Origin: JAYVYM01 sp046593925
GTDB taxonomy: Bacteria > Actinomycetota > Actinomycetes > Mycobacteriales > SCTD01
Reading direction: 5' to 3'
NCBI GenBank assembly: GCA_046593925.1
Contig: JBKJQN010000097.1
Coordinates: 1 to 64,000, forward strand
Length of the DNA stretch: 64,000 nucleotides
The position numbers and the translations under genes are program-made. The notes under the pieces are model-generated. The model was given only the letters and a program-made list of their open reading frames with translations, searched no databases and was not told the origin of the DNA. The stretch's first letter is position 1. Each line of letters opens with the position of its first letter. Positions 58,942 to 64,000 of this stretch are shown piece after piece.

Positions 58942-60251
58942 GAGGGCAGCCTCACGGGGTTGACGATGTCGGCGCCGACCAGGAGCAGGGTGAAGATCAG
59001 GAACGTCCCGGCCACCCCGTACGTGATCGGCAGGAGCTTGTTGTAGTCGACCCGCCGGATCGGCCCGGCGTAGCCGCGGGCCCGCCGGAGCTTGTCGCGG
59101 GCGCTCTCGAACCACACGACGGCGATGTGCCCACCGTCCAGCGGCAGCAGCGGGAGCAGGTTGAACAGCCCGACGAACAGGTTGAGGCTGGCGACGATCA
59201 GCACCAGGTTGAGTGCCTTGAAGCCCCAGGACTCCTGTTGCTCCAGCACCTGGCCGCTGATCCGGCCGGCTCCGACGATCCCGATGAAACCCTCGGGATC
59301 CCGGTTGGGGCTGTAGATCTTGGTGATCGAACCGAGCTTGCTGGTCACCGTGGTGACGATGCCCTGTCCGAACAGCTTCAGCGTGTTGCCGCTTGCCGAC
59401 AGGCTCGGCCCGAGCCCCTCGTGCACGACGTCCTGGCGCTGCTGCACGCTGATGCCGATGGTCCCGGCGCTGACCCGCTTCGTGGCGTCCTGCAGGTCGA
59501 CCCGGCTGATCGCGGCGGGCACGACATCCAGCGCGACGGTGGCGCCCGCCCGCCGGACGTCCAGGCGGACCGGCTGGTCGGCAGCTGCGCGCAGCGCAAG
59601 GGTGAGGTCGCGCCCGTTGGCGAGCGGCTTGCCGTCGACCGCGGTCACGATGTCGCCCACCTGCAGCCCCGCCGCCTTCGCGGGTGCGGGGCGCGCGTCG
59701 GGCAGTGCGCACACCCGGTCGGCGGGGACGTCCGGCTTGCCGGGGCCGGGGTCGCTGGCGACGCAGTCGGCGAGGCGCCCGACGGACGGGCTGATCTCCT
59801 GCGGTACGCCGAGCGCGAGGATGCCACCGAGCACGAGTACGCCGGCGATGATGAAGTGCATCGTGGAGCCGGCCGCGAGCACCACCGTCTTCTGGCCGGG
59901 CGGGAAACGGAAGAACGCCCTCGGCTCGTCGCCGGGCTCGAGCTCCTCCAACGGGGTCATTCCGATGATCTTGACGAAGCCGCCCGCCGGGACCGCCTTC
60001 ACGCCGTACTCGGTCTCCCCGCGCCGCCGCGAGAACAGCGTCGGGCCAAAGCCGACGAAGAACTGGGTGGCCTTCATCCCGTAGTGCCGGGCAGTGAGGA
60101 AGTGACCGGCCTCGTGCAGGACGACGGAGACCAGCAGCGCAACGAAGAACACCACCGCGCCGACCAGGTATGCGCCGTGCCCGCTGCTGATGGCGAGGGC
60201 GACGAGCAGCGCCCCGACCAGCAGCGTGCCCAGACCTTGCAGCTTGCTCAC
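58938..60251 (-). CDS. rseP: Site-2-type intramembrane zinc metalloprotease (RseP/Rip1-like)
   Basis: A 437-residue membrane protease that releases anti-sigma factors. HEAGH (His46, Glu47, His50) lies in the first helix, the second ligand motif LLPLDGGHI lies in the third, and one PDZ domain occupies about residues 165-260 (AAGLQVGDIVTAVDGKPL). Four helices are predicted. GTG 60251 overlaps the dxr stop as GTGA and its own stop overlaps ispG, so dxr-rseP-ispG are translationally chained. Confidence 0.94.
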   Translation of the reverse strand: MSKLQGLGTLLVGALLVALAISSGHGAYLVGAVVFFVALLVSVVLHEAGHFLTARHYGMKATQFFVGFGPTLFSRRRGETEYGVKAVPAGGFVKIIGMTPLEELEPGDEPRAFFRFPPGQKTVVLAAGSTMHFIIAGVLVLGGILALGVPQEISPSVGRLADCVASDPGPGKPDVPADRVCALPDARPAPAKAAGLQVGDIVTAVDGKPLANGRDLTLALRAAADQPVRLDVRRAGATVALDVVPAAISRVDLQDATKRVSAGTIGISVQQRQDVVHEGLGPSLSASGNTLKLFGQGIVTTVTSKLGSITKIYSPNRDPEGFIGIVGAGRISGQVLEQQESWGFKALNLVLIVASLNLFVGLFNLLPLLPLDGGHIAVVWFESARDKLRRARGYAGPIRRVDYNKLLPITYGVAGTFLIFTLLLVGADIVNPVRLPS

Positions 60252-61453
60252 GCCCGCGTCCTCTCGACCAGCTCCTGGGCGCGGTGCCGCGCCCACTGCT
60301 CCACCTCCAACACCTCGGCCAGGTCGGGACGTTCCCTGAAGGGGTGTGACGTCACGACCTCGGCGACCGTGTCGACGACGCCGAGAAACGGCAGCCGGCC
60401 GGCCAGGAAAGCAGCGACGCACTCCTCGTTCGCAGCATTGAGCGCTGCGGGCGCGGTGCCACCCCGTCGCCCGGCGTCCTTGCAGAGCTCGACGGCCGGG
60501 AAGGCGGCGCCGTCCAATGGCTCGAACTGCCAGGTCGTCGCCGTCGTCCAGTCCAGGCCGTACGACGCCCGGGGCAGCCGGTCCGGCCAGCACAGCGCGA
60601 GGCCGATCGGCAGCCGCATGTCCGGTGGGCTGGCCTGAGCCAGCGTCGAGCCGTCGACGAACTCCACCATCGAGTGCACCAGCGACTGCGGGTGCACCAC
60701 GACGTCCAGGGCGTCGTACGACACCCCGAACAGCAGGTGCGCCTCGATCACCTCCAGGCCCTTGTTGACCAGCGTGGCCGAGTTGACGGTGATCACCGGG
60801 CCCATCTCCCAGGTCGGGTGGGCCAGGGCCTGCGCCGCCGTGACCTCGGTCAGCGATGCCCGGCTGCGGCCACGGAATGGCCCGCCGCTGGCGGTCAGCA
60901 CCATCCGGCGCACCTCGTCGGCCCGGCCACCGCGCAGGCACTGCGCGAGCGCGCTGTGCTCGGAGTCCACCGGCACGATCTGATCGCGGTACGGCGTGAC
61001 GAGCGGCCCACCCGCAACCAGGCTCTCCTTGTTGGCCAGTGCGAGCGTCCGGCCGGCCGAAAGGGCCGCGAGCGTCGGCGCGAGCCCGACCGACCCGGTC
61101 ATCCCGTTGAGCACGACGTCGCAGGGCCAGGCCGCAAGCTCGGTCATCGCGTCGGGACCGGCCAGGATCTTGGGCAGCCGGTAGTCGCCGCGGGAGTAGC
61201 CACCGGCCTGAGCGGCGGCGTAGAAGGCCAGCTGCAGGTCCTGCGCGGCGGTCGCTCTGGTGACCGCGACGACCTCGACGCCGAGCTCGAGGGCCTGCTG
61301 GGCGAGCAGCTCGACCCGGCCGCCGCCGGCACCGAGACCCACCACCCGCAGCCGATCGGGGTTGTCGCGTACGACATCGACTGCCTGGGTGCCGACTGAC
61401 CCGGTCGAGCCGAGCAGCACGACCTCGCGGGGGGCGTGCGGGGAGGCGGCCAC
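60248..61453 (-). CDS. dxr: 1-deoxy-D-xylulose-5-phosphate reductoisomerase
   Basis: A 401-residue NADPH-dependent enzyme forming MEP in the isoprenoid pathway. GSTGSVGTQAVDVV is the nucleotide loop, NGMTGSVGLAPTLAAL and LANKESLVAGG are conserved, and metal ligands lie in VPVDSEHSA; LTASGGPFRG and the late NAANEE follow. GTG 61453. First gene of a run of three with rseP and ispG; divergent from the small membrane gene at 61515. Confidence 0.95.
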   Translation of the reverse strand: MAASPHAPREVVLLGSTGSVGTQAVDVVRDNPDRLRVVGLGAGGGRVELLAQQALELGVEVVAVTRATAAQDLQLAFYAAAQAGGYSRGDYRLPKILAGPDAMTELAAWPCDVVLNGMTGSVGLAPTLAALSAGRTLALANKESLVAGGPLVTPYRDQIVPVDSEHSALAQCLRGGRADEVRRMVLTASGGPFRGRSRASLTEVTAAQALAHPTWEMGPVITVNSATLVNKGLEVIEAHLLFGVSYDALDVVVHPQSLVHSMVEFVDGSTLAQASPPDMRLPIGLALCWPDRLPRASYGLDWTTATTWQFEPLDGAAFPAVELCKDAGRRGGTAPAALNAANEECVAAFLAGRLPFLGVVDTVAEVVTSHPFRERPDLAEVLEVEQWARHRAQELVERTRA

Positions 61454-61514
61454 GTGACCAGTGTCCCAGGTCCGCGGGCGTGCGCCCGACGACCGGGCGG
61501 GTCAGGATCATCGG

Positions 61515-62030
61515 GTGGCCTCCGAGTACCGGCTCAAGCGCGGCCCCGTCATCGTCGTGCTGGCTGTCGTCGCGGTCATCGGCGTGCTGCTGATCGGCCG
61601 CAACTCGGTCAAGCCGCAGGTCGACGTGTACGGCGCGGTCACCGTCCCGGACGCCTACGACGGGACGACGTACGCCTTCGACGGGCTGGTGTGCCTGCGC
61701 GCCAGCTCGATCGGGGCCCGGATCGGCGGGTCCGCGGACGGCGGCGACACCCGGATCGGGCTGCGCCCGGACGGCGCCCCTGTCACGATCGCCTACCCGG
61801 TGCGGCCGGACGCGGTGCAGCCGCTGGCAGGCACCGACGTACCGGCCGGCGACCAGCAGTGCACCCGGGTGCTGGTGACCCCGCGCGGGCAGGGGCAGCG
61901 CCAGGCCGGCGCGGTCCGCGTCTCCTTCCGCTACGGGCCCTTCGGGCTGCTGCGCAGCACGGCGACCGTCGTGCCGCCGGTGACGCTGCAGGTCACCGGC
62001 ACCGGCACCGACCCGCGTACCGGGGCCTGA
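61515..62030 (+). CDS. Single-pass membrane-anchored protein of unknown function
   Basis: A 171-residue protein from GTG 61515. Residues 10-30 (PVIVVLAVVAVIGVLLIG) form one transmembrane helix after a short basic N-terminus, so the rest is extracytoplasmic. The exported part is beta-rich with two Cys (LVCLRASS, DQQCTRVL) that could form a disulphide. Divergent from dxr by 61 bases. No family recognised. Confidence 0.72.
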   Translation: MASEYRLKRGPVIVVLAVVAVIGVLLIGRNSVKPQVDVYGAVTVPDAYDGTTYAFDGLVCLRASSIGARIGGSADGGDTRIGLRPDGAPVTIAYPVRPDAVQPLAGTDVPAGDQQCTRVLVTPRGQGQRQAGAVRVSFRYGPFGLLRSTATVVPPVTLQVTGTGTDPRTGA

Positions 62031-62033
62031 GAC

Positions 62034-62400
62034 TCAGCGCGCCACCGGGAGCCGGACCAGGACCCGGCAGCCGGCCCCGGAGTTGCTGATGGCGACGTCG
62101 CCGCGGTGCACCTCACCCCATCCGCGGGCGGTGGCGAGCCCCCGGGCCTGCCCGGTCGTCGTCCCCGGGGTCCCGGCTGCGCTGCCCGTGAAGGCGACGT
62201 CGAGCAGGCAGGTCCTGCTCGTGCAGACGGACGCTGGTCTCGGCCGGCCGGCGGTCCAGGGCGGCAAGCTCGGCCGACAGCGGCCGGTCGACGCGGCGTG
62301 CGGCGCCTCGCTGAGCGCTCCCGCCGCGACCCCGAGGGCCGCGCTGCCCGCGACGACGGTCCGGCCGGCAGCCCCACCGGTCCCGTCCGGGTGCGCCTGG
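62034..62400 (-). pseudogene. Decayed C-terminal end of a sensor histidine kinase
   Basis: The minus strand near the left edge reads GQARGLATARGW ... EVHRGDVAISNSGAGCRVLVRLPVAR with a stop at 62034, which fits the end of a histidine-kinase ATPase domain (G2 box, GGDVAI, then CRVRVRLP). Upstream parts are in other frames and lack the N and G1 boxes and the His box. No partner regulator is present. It fills the gap between rlmN and the gene ending at 62030. The call rests on a short segment. Confidence 0.42.
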
Positions 62401-62423
62401 AGGTCCGCGACCGGGTGCGCGCC

Positions 62424-63479
62424 TCAGATCTCGGCGGCGGCGAGCTGGCCGCAAGCCCCGGCGATCTCCTGTCCGCGGGTGTCACGCACGGTCGTGGCGA
62501 TGCCGGCCGCACGCAGCCGCCGGACGAACTCGCGCTCAACCGGCTTGGCTGAGGCGTCCCACTGCGAGCCGGGCGTGGGGTTGAGCGGGATGAGGTTGAC
62601 GTGTACGAGCTTGCCGCGCAGCAGCCGGGCGAGCAGGTCGGCGCGCTGCGGCTGGTCATTGACACCGCCGATCATGGCGTACTCGATCGACAGCCGGCGA
62701 CCGGTCGTGCGGGTATAGCCCAGGGCCGCGGCCAGCACCTGCTTGACCGGCCAGCGGGTGTTGACCGGGACCAGCGTGTCGCGCAGCTCGTCGTCGGGCG
62801 CGTGCAGCGACAGGGCCAGGGTGACCTGCAGACCCTCCTGGGTCAGCTTCTCGATCGCCGGGACGACCCCGACGGTCGACACGACGACGTTGCGCTGCGA
62901 CAAGCCCAGCCCGTACGGAGCGGGGTCGGTGAGCCGGCGGACGGCACCGACCACGCGCGCGTAGTTAGCCAGCGGCTCGCCCATCCCCATGAACACCACG
63001 TTGGTGACCCGCTCGCCGGCCCGCAGGACCTGCTCCACGATCTCGCCGGTCGACAGGTTGCGGGTCAGGCCGGCCTGGCCGGTGGCGCAGAACGGGCAGG
63101 CCATCCCGCAGCCGGCCTGGCTGCTGACGCAGACGGTCGTCCGGTCGGCGTAGCGCATCAGCACCGACTCGACGAGCGTGCCGTCGTGCAGCCGCCAGAC
63201 GCTCTTGCGGGTGGCGCCGTCGTCGCAGTCGATCTCGCGGGCGACGCTCAGCAGGTCGGGCAGCAACGGCGCGAGGCGTTCGCGGGAGGGGGCACCGAGG
63301 TCGGTCATCTGTGCCAGGCCCCGGCCGGCGAACACGTGCCGTGACAGCTGCTCGGCACGGAACGGCCGCTCCCCGAGCTCGGCGACGGCGGCGCGGCGGC
63401 CCGCTGCGTCGAGGTCGAGCAGGTGCCGCGGCGGCAGTCCCCTGCGCGGGGCGTCGAAGACGAGCGGCAGGGCGGTCAC
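62424..63479 (-). CDS. rlmN: Dual-specificity 23S rRNA (A2503) / tRNA (A37) methyltransferase
   Basis: A 351-residue radical-SAM methyltransferase acting at C2 of adenosine. The cluster ligands are Cys124, Cys128 and Cys131 (CGMACPFC); MGMGEPLANY and SLHAPDDELRD are family segments, and the methyl-carrier Cys343 lies in AGACGQLA. GTG 63479. It follows cdsA by 43 bases on the same strand, the usual actinobacterial order. Confidence 0.95.
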   Translation of the reverse strand: MTALPLVFDAPRRGLPPRHLLDLDAAGRRAAVAELGERPFRAEQLSRHVFAGRGLAQMTDLGAPSRERLAPLLPDLLSVAREIDCDDGATRKSVWRLHDGTLVESVLMRYADRTTVCVSSQAGCGMACPFCATGQAGLTRNLSTGEIVEQVLRAGERVTNVVFMGMGEPLANYARVVGAVRRLTDPAPYGLGLSQRNVVVSTVGVVPAIEKLTQEGLQVTLALSLHAPDDELRDTLVPVNTRWPVKQVLAAALGYTRTTGRRLSIEYAMIGGVNDQPQRADLLARLLRGKLVHVNLIPLNPTPGSQWDASAKPVEREFVRRLRAAGIATTVRDTRGQEIAGACGQLAAAEI

Positions 63480-63522
63480 CTGCAGCTCAGCGCCGGTCGG
63501 GCCGCAGACCTTCCCGCGCGTC

Positions 63523-64000
63523 TCACGGCAGTCCGACGAACAACAGCAGCAGCAGCCAGGCGACCGGCGCGGTCGGCAGCAGCGAGTCCAACCGGTCCAT
63601 CAGTCCGCCGTGGCCGGGCAACAGCGCACCCATGTCCTTGATGCCGATGTCCCGCTTGACCATCGACTCACCGAGGTCGCCGAGCGTTGCCGTGCACACG
63701 ACCGCCAGGCCGTACACCGCACCGAGCAGTGGCGAGGCGTGGAACAGCGTCGCAAAGAGGATCGCACCCGCGACCGCGCAGGCCAGCACCGAGCCGCCGA
63801 AGCCCTCCCAGGACTTCTTGGGCGACACGCTCGGGGCCATCGGGTGCCTGCCGAACAGCACGCCCGCGGCGTAGCCCCCGACGTCGCTGCAGACCACCGT
63901 CGCGACAAACGCGGTCACCCGTCTCGGTCCGTCGGACGGCTGCGCCAGCAGCGCCGCGAATCCCAGCAGGAACGGCACGTACGCCGCGGTGAAGGTGGCC
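63523..64000 (-). CDS. cdsA: Phosphatidate cytidylyltransferase, C-terminal part (5' end outside window)
   Basis: The last 158 codons of the CDP-diacylglycerol synthase gene; the start lies beyond base 64000. Several transmembrane helices are visible, with SPKKSWEGFGG and the family signature GDLGESMVKRDIGIKDMG ... GHGGLMDRLDSLL near the end. The product supplies CDP-diacylglycerol for phospholipid synthesis, including the pgsA reaction encoded at 11759-12412. Confidence 0.94.
   Translation of the reverse strand, partial: ATFTAAYVPFLLGFAALLAQPSDGPRRVTAFVATVVCSDVGGYAAGVLFGRHPMAPSVSPKKSWEGFGGSVLACAVAGAILFATLFHASPLLGAVYGLAVVCTATLGDLGESMVKRDIGIKDMGALLPGHGGLMDRLDSLLPTAPVAWLLLLLFVGLP

Noticed and set aside
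1..64000. tRNA, rRNA or replication origin
   Set aside because: No cloverleaf-like segments with a conserved T-loop, no rRNA sequence and no DnaA-box cluster were noticed by eye; a covariance-model scan would be decisive.

Overview
This is about 64 kb of very GC-rich chromosomal DNA from an actinobacterium. Three things point there: GC-rich third codon positions and many GTG/TTG starts; the gene order cdsA-rlmN / dxr-rseP-ispG / proS / rimP-nusA-ylxR-infB-DUF503-rbfA-nrnA-truB-ribF / rpsO-pnp-M16-dapB / thyX-dapA-rnj-ftsK-rimO-pgsA-cinA-clgR-pspA, which is the conserved actinobacterial core order, read mostly on the minus strand; and lineage-typical families (DUF222-HNH, TIGR03086, DUF4439, DUF2461, AIM24 clusters, Nei-type glycosylases, Acg-like nitroreductase). 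The genus cannot be fixed from the sequence alone. No rRNA, tRNA, CRISPR array, intact insertion sequence or prophage is visible.

Layout. 0-9 kb is accessory: the tail of a DUF222-HNH gene, a cold-shock protein, a HAD-LarE fusion, a membrane protein with an Acg-like nitroreductase, a divergent MFS exporter, a TIGR03086 protein, and two Nei-family DNA glycosylases around a small monooxygenase-fold protein. 9.1-19.9 kb is a long minus-strand core block: envelope stress (pspA, clgR), cinA, phospholipid synthesis (pgsA), ribosome modification (rimO), chromosome segregation (ftsK), RNA turnover (RNase J), lysine/peptidoglycan precursor synthesis (dapA) and thymidylate synthesis (thyX). 19.9-31.9 kb is an insertion between thyX and dapB: a decayed phosphatase gene, a KimA-like permease, an AlkX/YcaQ-type glycosylase, a decayed acetyltransferase, a succinate-semialdehyde dehydrogenase, a GNAT/DUF2461 pair, a DEAD-box helicase, a membrane protein and three AIM24 paralogues. 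31.9-37.1 kb returns to core genes (dapB, M16 protease, pnp, rpsO). A secreted RCC1-type beta-propeller gene lies between rpsO and ribF.

38.4-47.2 kb is the translation block (ribF, truB, nrnA, rbfA, DUF503, infB, ylxR, nusA, rimP), largely joined by 4-base stop/start overlaps. 47.3-52.7 kb holds a ferritin-like pair, proS with a YbaK-type trans-editing protein and a HAD phosphatase downstream, a membrane protein and a YaaA-family protein. 52.7-55.2 kb is a scar: a DUF222-HNH gene with an internal frame excursion next to a badly decayed IS5-type transposase. 55.2-64 kb is an aldehyde dehydrogenase, a GNAT, the isoprenoid/intramembrane-protease run ispG-rseP-dxr, a decayed histidine-kinase tail, rlmN and the C-terminal part of cdsA, which runs off the end.

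Most likely to reward a second look: the HAD-LarE fusion without larB/larC nearby and with a tail antisense to a small membrane gene, the 61-bp stem-loop at 2540-2600, the apparent CTG start (CTGA overlap) joining proS to the YbaK gene, the RCC1 gene inside the rpsO-ribF interval, the AIM24 trio on the dapB operon, paired inverted repeats in the nitroreductase/MFS divergent promoter, and the 26-bp tandem repeat at the head of the rimP-nusA-infB operon. I did not find evidence strong enough to claim a wholly new multi-gene system.
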